A stretch of 64,000 bases of DNA, taken from the NCBI RefSeq assembly GCF_022965805.1, contig NC_133105.1, positions 25,767,208 to 25,831,207 on the forward strand. The letters are read 5' to 3'. How positions within the stretch are numbered: position 1 is the first letter of the stretch; the number at the start of each line of letters is the position of its first letter. The notes below the pieces were generated by a model, which worked only from the letters and a program-made list of their open reading frames with translations, had not been told where the DNA came from and did not search any database. The position numbers and the translations under genes were made by a program. Source of the DNA: Primulina eburnea (lineage: Eukaryota > Streptophyta > Magnoliopsida > Lamiales > Gesneriaceae). This document shows, one piece after another, positions 9,997 through 20,381 of the stretch.

Positions 9997-11700
9997 TCAG
10001 CGGCTGAATTATCAGCCTAGACGGCACGATAACAGTAGGTTTGAGGATTCTTTCCAACACCGAGCTTGGAGTTGGTATTTGCATGTACAGTGGATTTTCT
10101 TTCTTGCTATTGCCACGGATTTTGATGGGCCCATAATCTCCATTGTAATATCTAGCTTCAACTGCACTTGCACTTGTTTGAAACTGCTGTCCATCAGCTT
10201 CTACAACCTCCACATCATCCTCTTTCCAAAATAATAGCAGTTGGTGCATTGAGGATGGTATGCACTGGTTTGCATGGATCCAATCTCTGCCTAACAACGC
10301 TTGGAAGTTGGCGGAGGAGTTTACCACGAAAAATGCACATAACGATGACATACTCCCCACAGTAACATCAGCGGGGAATACCCCAATGGTCTTGGTGGTT
10401 TCTCCTGTAAATGCAGCAACCGAAACTTCCGAAGGAATCAAGTCTTCTTCATTTTTGCCCAAACTTTTCAACATTCTTACTGGAATAACATTCACAGCTG
10501 AATCATTGTCAATCAACACCCTGGACAATGGCTTCCCATTCAAGTGGGCTTTGATGTACAACGGCCTTATGTGCTTGGTCATGGCCGGTGTAGGCTTTTC
10601 AAGTATCACTTGTTTAGGCTTATTCGGGTGATCTTCTTTGATAATCACTCTTGAACTCCCTTCAGGGAGTTTATTTGCATGCTCTTTCTTTTGCACTGAT
10701 CCTTGGGGCATCAACTCCCCATCCTCTTCTTCCATCATTTTAAATCTCTCGGGTAGTATCACCACTCCCGTGGCACAATCCACAGTGATGTGAAATTCTC
10801 CAATACAAAAATTGATTGTTTTTCTTGCTTGATCATCCTCTTCGCTTAACAAATCATCATCATCTTCAACAAACTTATCCTCAGTAGCGGATCTTCCAGA
10901 CTTGGAGTTACTCCCCACTGGCTCCCTGGAGACTGGAACATCAATTGTGGATTCACTTTTCAACTTAGCGGACTCCTCTCTTCTTGCATTAGCTCTTTCT
11001 CTCAACAGTCGTCTCTTTTGTGTCCTAGTCGGTGGCCTAGGGAACTTTTTGTGTTGGGCCACTCTCCAAGACTCACTGAACTCCCCTCTGCCTGGAAGGA
11101 CGTATCTCGGCTTTACTCCACTGCTCTCAATCATTTTTCCTTTTGGGATTTCGTATAAACGCCGTTCTCTGCCTTGATCAGCTGATAATTTTTTAGTTTC
11201 CACCCTTCGTGACTCAAATTCATATGCATTTCTTTTGTCTGAATACCTTTGGCGATGGTTGCAAGATGACTCCCCTCTAAACCATTGTTTTTCCACCACT
11301 GGTCTTTCAAGAAAATGTTGATTCCTCGGCATAAAGGCCGCGGATTCACCAACATTTCTGGGGAAACGCGGTTGAACTGTTCGTATTTGATCGGCACTAT
11401 GTCTTCCATGAGCTTCAAACAATTGACCCTTTGGAATCCAGTATTTCTTGATTACTCGGTCTTTCACTGCAAAGGATCGGCTTCTTTTCTCATTGAGAAG
11501 ATCCCTCAAATCTGTCACATTCACATTAACCAAAGCTACCTGGGGGAAAAGGATCATCATCCACTGCCATAGACTCTTGTTTGTTGGGGAATTTCACAAC
11601 TCCCTTGTTAATTCTATCTTGCAAAATGTTCTTGAACGCCCAACAAGATTTGGTGGCATGATTATAGGAGTTGTGGTATTTACAATTACTCTCGTCCCCT
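9977..11700 (-). CDS. Ty3/gypsy gag C-terminus and aspartic protease
   Basis: The open frame 9977-11560 extends upstream without stop to about 11695, where a CxxH...CW zinc-like segment (CKYHN...SCWAF) typical of Tat gag proteins is encoded. A basic, low-complexity linker follows, then the pepsin-like protease around 10490-10560. The expected Asp-Thr/Ser-Gly or Asp-x-Gly-Ser loop reads IDNDSAVNV, so the usual glycine is replaced by Asp, and activity is doubtful. LLGRDWI marks the protease end. The frame stops at 9977-9979, 20 nt inside the pol frame; a +1 shift or, as in Ogre-type elements, splicing would be needed to join them. The upstream gag frame is separated from this one by a frameshift near 11690. 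Confidence 0.85.
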
Positions 11701-13299
11701 CAGCTCTTCTGTAGGTGGCATCTTGTGATCAGGCGGGAATGTGATGAACTTTTCTTTCACCAAGAAGTCGAAAACTTCTTCGGTCTTTGATACATCGAAT
11801 GTATACTGCATGTCTTTGGGGAGTTGGGAGTTGTTCTTCTCTGTTGGCTTCTTTTTTAGCAGGGGAACTGTGCAAGACCCGGCCGATTGCATCTCTGTCA
11901 ATGCCATCTCTTCCACCTCCTGATAATAAGACCCCATAGTAGTTTTTTTCTTGTACGACTCTTCCCGCAATAGTTCTTCGTATTCAGCCACTTTGGCAGC
12001 TAGCTCGAAGAAATCCCTGAACTCCATTCCCTGGAATTTCTTCCTCAATTCAAAATCTAGCCCCTTTTGTGCCATCTTCACGAACTCGATCTCCGGTAGG
12101 AACACCTTGCACCTATTCTTCATCTTCTTGAACCTGTCTATGAAATATTCCACAGACTCTCCTTCCTTTTGAGTGACTCTGGATAAGTCCGCAATGCACA
12201 CTTCAGGCTCTGTTCTATAGAATTGAATGTGAAATTGCCTTTCCATCTCTTGCCAACTCATCACTGAATTTCTGGGGAGTGAAGCGTACCAGGCGAATGC
12301 AGTCCCAGTGAGGGAATTCGGGAATAGCCGCAACTTTAGATTGTTGAAGTTCTCCAAGTTGGCTAATTCCCCGCACTGGATGGTGAATCTGGCTATGTGT
12401 TCCATGCTGGACTGGCCATCCTCCTCGGAGAATAAACTGAAATCATGAACTCTATAACCCCTTGGGTACGGGTTATTCACGTCAATGTAGTCTGGATAGG
12501 GTTTGTGGAACTCTGGGCGGCCAATCTGTTTCAAGGCCGGCCCATATAACTCTTGAACAGCTTCTCTCACCATTTCTGGATCAATCCCGTGCATGTTTCG
12601 AGCGGGGAGTTGGTGATGGTAGTAATTTGCCCCCCGAGCTTGGAACCCTGCATTTAAACCAAAATTACCTCCTAGGAAGCCCCCATCCACTCCCTGATGA
12701 TCCATGTGCGATATGTCATCATAAACTCCCGGTTGGTACAGAGGATTTGTCACACTGTACACTTGAGTAATCGGTTGTTTCGAACTCCCCACTCCATGGG
12801 CACGTGGATATGGCTGGGATCTTCCTCCTAGGGTTTCTTCTCTCTTGTGAGGTGGTGTATACCTTCTTTCTGGATGATTTGAGATAGTAAACTCTGGGCG
12901 GCGATGATCACCAGCCCTTGAGTTTCCAACTCCCTGGTCAAATTCAGGGACTTGGTTATTTCCCTGGACTTGGTTTCTCCCTTCTTTCTCCTTTATGCTC
13001 TACTCTTTGTCGGTTGACTGGTTCGGTTTACCCAATACTGTCTTCAAGCAATCAGACACAGCCTTGGATAGTGCTTGTGATATTTCCTCAATTTTCATCG
13101 CAGTCAATTCTTCAACCAAACGGTTTGAAATATGAGCATACATCTCTGGAACATTACTTGGATGCAAATCCAACTCCCTGGTCGGCTCTTCAGCGGCCGT
13201 AGCGGCCGGCTGCTCTGTCAGTGGAGCGTGAATCTCTTCCTGGCTTGGTTGAGACTCCCCATCCCCTTGATTGACGTTTTCTTTTCTCCTTGGCGGCAT
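11686..13299 (-). pseudogene. Ty3/gypsy gag, broken by one stop and one frameshift
   Basis: Gag starts at the ATG at 13299 (MPPRRKENVNQ), just downstream of the primer-binding region. The frame continues to an in-frame TAG at 12998-13000, reads on sensibly to the 368-codon stretch 11686-12792, and then loses frame near 11690 just before the zinc-like C-terminal segment. The retrotransposon gag core is evident from AFAWYASLP, the SWQEMERQFHIQFY region and GESVEYFIDRFKKMKNRC. The protein would form the cytoplasmic virus-like particle. Only two lesions separate it from an open gag-pro frame, so decay is recent or mild. Confidence 0.85.
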
Positions 13300-14120
13300 A
13301 GTGATGGTCCCACCGGGCGTGCCAAAAATATTTTTGCACAATATTTGGTGTTGCGGGCGTGCCAGGTGCGAAAATGCACCGATTTGTGTGAAAATGATAA
13401 AATCTAACTTCTAAAAACAAGCGACATGAATTCTAAATTCGACCGTCAGTTCTAGTCTTCTAAAACAACTATAACGCAAAAACGAAGAAAACTATCGGAA
13501 ATTGATGGAAATAAACCCCTGACATTGTTTATATTTTCAATAAACCGTAGAAATTTACAAGACATAAAAATATAACAAGAGTTGCTGAAATCTGAAACGA
13601 GAAGACGTAAATTGCTAGAAATATGCTGGAACGCTTAAAACTAATTCTTAAAGATTGAATATTTAGCAGAGAGCTTTTGCAGATTTGTCTGTAGAGTTGT
13701 ATTGTGTGTAGAAGACTTGTTTCTGTGCTTGCCGATCTCTTTTCTTCCTAGCAACGGGCCGTTTCTCTCCACTCCCCCATGACCCCATGATCTTTCCCAC
13801 TACTTTCTCACGATCTCCATTTCTTTCCTCCCACGTTGTGTGACCCGTTTATCAATTAAAAATCAATATGCCATACTTGATGGGCCTATATAATTAAAGT
13901 GGGCTTATAATTAAATTGGGCTTCCACAATTAATTATTTTTAGCCCAAACAATTAGGTTGGGTTGAATTTGGTTCGGGTTGATACGAATTAAAAATCAAG
14001 TCACTCATAACTCGAACCCCCTAACCCATTTATATTTTTTCTAGATTTGACTTGTGCAAAAAAATATAAAACGATTGAGAAGTGAAGTTTGAAATTTGAA
14101 AGGCATTGTGATGATTGAAG

Positions 14121-14177
<57 letters not shown>
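13300..14177 (-). other. Gypsy primer-binding region, leader and probable 5' LTR, ending in a TA tract
   Basis: Immediately upstream of gag, the minus strand reads TTTTGGCACGCCCGGTGGGA (about 13305-13327), the usual context of the primer-binding site in Tat-type elements. The core GGGCGTGCCA occurs twice on the plus strand (13315-13324 and about 13356-13365). Further right is non-coding sequence with several GGGCC/GGGCTT words, and a (TA)n tract from about 14126 to 14177 that abuts the next element. No second LTR copy is available for comparison, so the LTR borders are not defined. Confidence 0.45.
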
Positions 14178-14181
<4 letters not shown>

Positions 14182-17100
14182 TGTTACCCTGCACCCAAGG
14201 GTGCAGGGTAACCATGGGCGCCAGCTGAGCTGGCGCGCACATGTCCTTTTTTTTAAAAAAAAAAAAAATTTAAACAGCTGTGCAGGCGCATGTGGATTAC
14301 GAAACAACGTTTAGCGACGGTTTTTAAAAATCCGTCGCTACTAAAGACGGTTTGTAAGATTCCGTCGCTAATAACGACGGTTTTTAAGAAACCGTTGCAA
14401 AATGTCTAATTTTTAAAAAAAATCGGACATCTGTCTTTGTTCAATTTTTTTTTAAAGATAAACAATAAATTAAACAGAAGACTTCTTTCTTCATTCACGC
14501 TCAAATTTCAATACAGGATAGGGCAACCCTCGAAGACTCAATTCAAGCACCGATTTTCACGATTCTTAAATCAAAACTGGTATGTAACATCAACAAGAAC
14601 GATTTTCGTTTATTAGCGTGCGTTTCTACAGATTTGTATTTCTTTCCCTTTTATTCTTCATCGATTGATATAAATATTATGTATGCAAAGGGTAACTCAA
14701 TTCAATTATTTGTTTGTGCCTCTGTGCAATAAATAGTGTATGTATCTATATTAATTTTCATTTTCATATTTCATAAAATGCTAGGACTTCGAATTTTTTA
14801 ATTCTTGAAACCTTACTATTTTAATAAATAAAAAGGAATTTAAATATCTAACCAAAATTAATTTTGTTCATTTCATATTGTAGAATGGAAGAAAACAGCG
14901 GCGATGAACTGTCATACATTCCCCAAGTTGGAGACAATCAAAAGCCAGAAATAGGGATGAAATTCGAATCTTTAGAGGAGACGTTTTCGTTCTACAACCA
15001 ATACGCACGAGAATCTGGTTTTAGTGCGAGAATGAGCAATAGCAAAAAAAGTAAGAAAACAAATGAAGTTATCTGGAAAAAATTTGTATGCTTTAAAGAA
15101 GGACATACAGATGCAATTAGATGGAGTAAACAATCAAAAAGTGATGAACCAATAAAGGAAAGAGCTCGTGGTGAGATTAGAACTGGATGTAAGTCAAAGT
15201 ATTCAGTTGTGAAGGAACAAACTGGTCTAGGTTGGGTTGTTAGTACCTTCATAAAAAGTCATAATCATCCACTATCAACTCCTTCAAAGGTGAATTTGTT
15301 ACGCTCACATCGTACTGTTTCTGCAGCAAAGAAAGCACTGAGTCAACAGTTTGCAGAAGCGAATGTACCTACTTGTCAACAAATGCGATTGTTTGAAATA
15401 GAGTCTGGAGGGCCTGGACATGTAGGTTGCACGGAAAGAGATATAAGAAACTACGAGAAAACGCTTAGGGATGAGCACAAGGGTATTGATGCCGAAACAT
15501 TGATTGATTTCTTTCTGTCTGAGAAAGACAAGAGTTCAACTTTCTTTTTTGATTACGAGACAGATTCAGACAATAGATTTATTCGTTGTTTTTGGGCGGA
15601 TCCTGTGTCACGGAGGGCATACACTGCATTTGGTGATGTAGTGGTGTTTGATACAACGTATAACACCAACAAATATGGGATGATTTTTGCACCATTTGTA
15701 GGAGTTAATCATCATCATCAGACCATTGTTTTCGGTTGTGGATTTTTGAGTGATGAGAAAACTGATTCTTTTGTTTGGTTGCTTAATAAGTTTCTAGAAG
15801 CCATGCCTAAAGGAGCACCAAACTTGATCATAACTGACCAGGATCCTGCTCTGACGAAAGCCATAGGTGAAGTTTTCCCTAAAACAATTCATCGATATTG
15901 TTTGTGGCACATTCTAAACGAATTCCCAGATAAATTGAACCCGGCGACTTTTCGTGACCACTATCAAAGCATAAAAAATTTCATTGTACATTCTACGACT
16001 TCTATTGAATTTGAGAGATCATGGGAAGAGGTTATGAATTGTGCTGACTTGGTAGAAAATGATTGGCTGTCATTGATGTATGAGTTGCGACATAAGTGGG
16101 TGCCAGCATATTTCAACCATGTATTTTCTGCTGGAATGTCAAGTAGTCAGAGGTCTGAAAGTTCACATTCATTTTTCAAGAAGTACGTCTGTAGCAATAA
16201 CTCGTTGATGGATTTTATAATTTGTTTCAATAAGGCACTTCGACACCAAAGACAGTTGCCGATCATACTGATTTGAACGAGCAGCCGGAGGTTAAATCGA
16301 ACTGGCCAATGGAATTGCAAATGGTGAATGTATACATCAAAAACAAATGGTTGGAGTTTCAAAATGAAATTAGTCTGAGTCATGGTTATTATGTGCAACA
16401 AGCATCTATTGGAATTGAGTTTGGGGTTTACAATGTCATTAATTTTCAAGGTTCTTCTTCTGCCAAACATAGGCGGCTTACGCATGACATACAAAGAGAC
16501 GATATATCATGTAGTTGCATGAAATTTCAATTTGAGGGTATTCCGTGCAGGCATATGTTAGCATTTTTTCGTATCAACCAAGTTTTCCACTTACCTGATC
16601 AGTATATACTCAAACGGTGGACAAAAGATGCAAAGATTGGTGTACATTACACTATGGCTGAGCAAAATGTGGTTGACGATCCAGAAAGGTGTTTGATGTC
16701 TAGACATATGAGGCTATCTTGTAAAGCCTCAGCTTTAATTGATGTTACATCTTTCAGTGATGAGGGGACAAACTTTTTGACTGATCAGTTTGATTGTATT
16801 GATAGCAAAATGAAGGAGATGAATATTAATAGAACATTACGCAGTGGAATTCAAAGTAGGAGAACCTTGGATGGAGCCATTGGTATCATTGATCCTTCTG
16901 AAATTAGAACAAAAGGACGTGGGAAGAGACTAAAATCATCGAAAGAAAAGTCAACATCAAGGGACAGACAGTGTCGTGGATGCGAGCGTCGAGGCGTGTC
17001 ACATGACAAACGTAACTGTCCAAATTTGAAGGACGAGTATGTATTGATTAATTTTTTGAAAAGTTAATAGTTTCTTTAATATTACTACAGATGACAAAGT

Positions 17101-18297
17101 TCATTTATCAGGTCAACCGTCAAAAATGATAACACTGATGAGAACTCAGATGAAGAAGATTTTGGCTCAATACATGGTAACTCAAATACATAAATTATTT
17201 TATGCATTTAAATTTTGTTTATTTCATAATTTTTTTGTAATCAACGTGTTCATAATTGCAGGTAGTACAAAGTTGTGGACAACTGGAATGGGCTTTGATA
17301 ACTGAAATTAATCTGTATGAAGTTATGTTTTTGGTGCTGGTGCTTGTATGGTATTAACTTTTGATTACATATGTTGAGTTCGGATCTGTATAAACCTGTT
17401 GTATTCAACCAGAACTTGGATATTACTGCAGATGCTGATTGATCTTCGTGGAGTTCATAGAAATCGAGATCTCAAGAGTGCTCGAGAGTTGGTCAAACTT
17501 CAGCAGCCCCCAGAGCCTGATTTTACTGCAGATGCTGATTGATCTTGTATTTCGACTTTTGAAATGAGTGACGTTAGATACTTGATTACTGATGAAAAAT
17601 GTGTATCAGGAAGAACTTGCAATTGTGAGGAAAATGGAGTATGGTAATGTAACTGGGAGAAACAATATTTTGTGAAGATTACCCTCCCTCTTTGTCACTT
17701 GTTATTTGATGCAATTTGCCAATACCGTTGTCGACCAACTTCTTATGATTTATGACTTATGACTCATGAATTCAAGTGTACCATTGTATATTTTCAAATA
17801 GATGAGTTTTATTAACAATTGCTTGATTTAATACACTGGTGTCAATAGTTGAATCAGTGGTATAAAAATTACACATTTACATTGAAATATATTGCCTGTT
17901 GTGGAATAATGTGCACGTCGAAAACATTACATGTCCCATGGGAGTATTGATCAATTTAAGTTTCTAAAATATGGACAGTTTTATTAATGATAGCATCCCA
18001 TAAACTGATTTTTTTTATAAAAAAAAAAAAAAGACATTTGTTTCTCTTCCAGTTTAGATGCTATCATTAATAAAAAAATTAGACATTTTGCGACGGTTTT
18101 TTAAAAACCGTCGTTATTAGCGACGAAATCTTACAAACTGTCGTTATTAGCGACGGATTCTTAAAAACCGTCGCTAAACGTTGTTTCGTATCATCCACAT
18201 GCGCCTGCACAGCTGTTTAAATTTTATTTTTTTAAAAAAAAAAAAGGACATGTGGGCGCCAGCTTACCCTGCACCCTTGGGTGCAGAGTAACAACCC
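14178..18297 (+). mobile_element. FAR1-like Mutator element (MULE) with long terminal inverted repeats
   Basis: The left end starts GGGTTGTTACCCTGCACCC and the right end is its inverted copy, ending GGTGCAGAGTAACAACCC at 18297. The inverted repeats run about 235 bp (14178-14415 and about 18068-18297). They share a GCGCCAGCT block, a poly-A/T block, AAACAGCTGTGCAGGCGCATG, and three GCGACGG...CCGTCGC sub-repeats. The element is 4.1 kb and encloses one transposase gene. Both flanks are TATATATA, so a target duplication is compatible but cannot be proven inside the microsatellite. A further inverted repeat (about 17972-18000 against 18050-18073, TTAATGATAGCATC) lies just inside the right end. Confidence 0.9.
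14885..17290 (+). pseudogene. FAR1-type MULE transposase with a single frameshift
   Basis: The ATG at 14885 follows a likely 5'-UTR intron (donor CTG|GTATGT near 14581, acceptor TTGTAG at 14883). The FAR1 DNA-binding domain comes first (FYNQYARESGF, KEGHTDA, TGCKSKY, HNHPL). The MULE transposase domain follows with Asp in VVFDTTYNT (about 15650), Asp in ITDQDPA (about 15835) and the EFERSWEE region. Near 16255 one base appears missing: the frame ending at 16276 continues in the frame opening at 16273 or earlier. Then come the SWIM zinc finger (CSCMKF...CRHML, about 16510-16557) and a CRGCERRGVSHDKRNC zinc knuckle. The coding sequence probably continues through small 3' exons to about 17290 (splice signals near 17040, 17093, 17176 and 17260). 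A cut-and-paste nuclear transposase, inactive unless the shift is bypassed. Confidence 0.85.
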
Positions 18298-18317
18298 TAT
18301 ATATATATGGTGCAGAG

Positions 18318-18348
<31 letters not shown>

Positions 18349-18596
18349 ATATTATAATTTCCATTGTCTAATATTTATTTTATGAAATATTTGATTGTTT
18401 AGATAATTAAATTATTAAATTTAAATATTTAAAATCATGAAACATAATTATCATATTTGTGATTTTTTTTATTTATTTAAATTTAAATTTTATTATTATG
18501 TGTTTTATATTTTTGTTTAACTATTTTGTTAAAAAATTAAAACAATTTGGGTTGGTTAGATTGACTTTGGGTTGAGATTTTTTTTTAATATCCTTA
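18298..18596. other. AT-rich spacer with a TA microsatellite
   Basis: Continuation of the TA tract into which the FAR1-type MULE inserted, with one interruption (GGTGCAGAG at about 18310) that resembles a piece of the MULE terminus. The rest is AT-rich with no gene seen. Confidence 0.6.
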
Positions 18597-18969
18597 GGTA
18601 CCTTTTGGTTCACGTTATTATTTATCTATATTTTTATCCACATTTTTATCAAATCTAATATCATGTTTGATAAACCATATTATTTATCTATCTATCAATC
18701 ATTTATCTTACATCAATCAAATCATCAATTATTTATCTCACATCAATCAAATCATTGAACTGAACTTACAATATTATCGTTTAATAAATAATATTATAAA
18801 TATTTATTAATATTTTCGAAAAGACAAAACGATAATATCAAATTATTTCAAATTTAATCAAATTAATCAATAAAATCAAACATTATATTAACAGTCATTT
18901 TTATATATTTTATTATTAAAAATATTACTTATCTCTATATTATTGGTCTTCATACAAACAAACGGTACG
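18597..18969. mobile_element. Tourist-like (PIF/Harbinger) MITE
   Basis: The ends GGTACCTTTTGGTT and, inverted, CGTACCGTTTGTTT match at 11 of 14 positions. The element is flanked on both sides by TTA (18594-18596 and 18970-18972), the trinucleotide target duplication of PIF/Harbinger elements. It is 373 bp, AT-rich and non-coding, with internal ATCAATCAAATCAT repeats. Confidence 0.6.
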
Positions 18970-19182
18970 TTATAGTAATCCAACCACCCGAATTGATACT
19001 CTTATAAAATAGTCTTGTGTTTTGCTGCAATTATATTTATTTATTATTTCCAAGTAAAAAATAAATATATACTAAAAAATAATGCATTATTTTCATATCT
19101 TCTTTATTTTTTTTAATGGCGAAAAACTCACATTTATTAATCTTCAGTAGATAAATCCACGAATTAATATAATAACTTACAG

Positions 19183-19362
19183 AGTGGGTCTCATGTGAGA
19201 CCGTCTCACAGATCTTAATATGTGAGACGAGTCAACTCTACCCATATTCACAATAAAAAGTAATACTCTTAGCATAAAAAGTAATACTTTTTCATAGATG
19301 ACCCAAATTAAAGATCCATATCACAAATATGACCCGTGAGCCTGTATCATAAAAGTTTTTGT
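19183..19362. mobile_element. GTGAGAC-type MITE, copy 1
   Basis: It has a terminal GTGAGACCGTCTCAC palindrome and a body with two AAAAAGTAATACT words and CTACCCATATTCACAATAAAAAG. The same sequence occurs inverted at 50641-50820, so this is a dispersed family. Its right-hand terminal palindrome is eroded (CCGTGAGCCTGTATCAT). No coding capacity. Confidence 0.75.
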
Positions 19363-19562
19363 CTTTTAACTTACAAATCAAAATAAACAAACTCCATGTG
19401 ATAAACTCATTTAAAGAAAAACATCTTCTTTATCAAGTCTATATCAGATGTCCCTATTCAAATGAAAGACGTGTACTATTTTTCAAGTTTGTCGAAATGC
19501 TCGTCATATTCGAATAAATACAGAGTCCAATGTGGGGTCAAGTTCGTAGAAAACCTAAAGAG

Positions 19563-20000
19563 CTATTTGGTGCCAAAAAAAAATATAAATATATATAAAT
19601 AAGGATGTTTGATAAAGCATTCTCCCACCTCCGACTCTAACCTTCCATTTGTCATTACATAATATTTGGCATTCTCTACGGTAACTTTCGTATTTTCTGC
19701 AATAAATATGTTAGTAAAAAGTTGGGACTGTCTACAATAAACTAACATCTCCACTTCAATGAAGATAGATGATGGAAGAACTTCCTCCATATCTAATCCA
19801 AAAGATTCCGAATCTACTCCAATATGATCTGTGTTGTCAAATGACTGGCAGTCATCGACATATTCAAACAAATAAGATAAAAATATAGCTTTCCCCACAT
19901 CATTCAAACCCGAATTGGTCTTACACAACACAGCTCCCCATCCTGGCAAGAAAATAATCCATCCTTCAACCACCCATCCACTCAGACTGCTCAAGTGCAA
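19563..20000 (-). CDS. Unrecognised 145-aa open frame
   Basis: An open frame on the same strand as, and downstream of, the NRP gene. The predicted product is acidic in the middle (DDCQSFDNTDHIGVDSES) and has no motif I recognise; the C-terminus is hydrophobic and aromatic. No good splice signals tie it to the NRP gene, and TATA or start context is unremarkable. It could be an exon of a decayed gene or a chance frame. Confidence 0.25.
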   Translation of the reverse strand: MHLSSLSGWVVEGWIIFLPGWGAVLCKTNSGLNDVGKAIFLSYLFEYVDDCQSFDNTDHIGVDSESFGLDMEEVLPSSIFIEVEMLVYCRQSQLFTNIFIAENTKVTVENAKYYVMTNGRLESEVGECFIKHPYLYIFIFFFGTK

Positions 20001-20381
20001 ATTTTTACATCATATATCAGCAACGAATTCAAAATCTAGCTCTCGAGGGCAACAAGGTCCCTTAAAGCTTTATACTTGTATGCAACTTTTACGTTTGAAC
20101 AATATATATGATCATGACACAAATTCGCGATTACACACAAGTTGTTGAGTTGTTTATTAAGTTACTAGCTAACACACAGATACATGCCTTATTCAGACAA
20201 GGACAAGCCAATCCTACCCTCAACAACAGCATTATCTCATAAATCAGATTCGCCTTCCAAGCTTGCGCTCCATGGAAAAATCTGAGATGCGCACACACTA
20301 TGCTCCAAAAAAACTACAGCACCATACACATAAAATCGGTCGCGTACAAGTTGTTTATACTGCCTGGCCAGCAACAGGATT

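Noticed and set aside
12462..12770. Plus-strand 102-codon frame within gypsy gag
   Set aside because: Antisense shadow of the gag core; no domain and no conserved start.
14041..14314. Open frames of repeating Ile-Tyr on both strands
   Set aside because: They are translations of the TA microsatellite joined to the MULE end, as are similar frames near 27645-27871, 33637-33912 and 50727-51026.
14864..14884. Upstream start of the FAR1-type transposase frame
   Set aside because: The frame opens there with TTG, and the stretch is a probable intron end (TTGTAG); the first ATG is at 14885.
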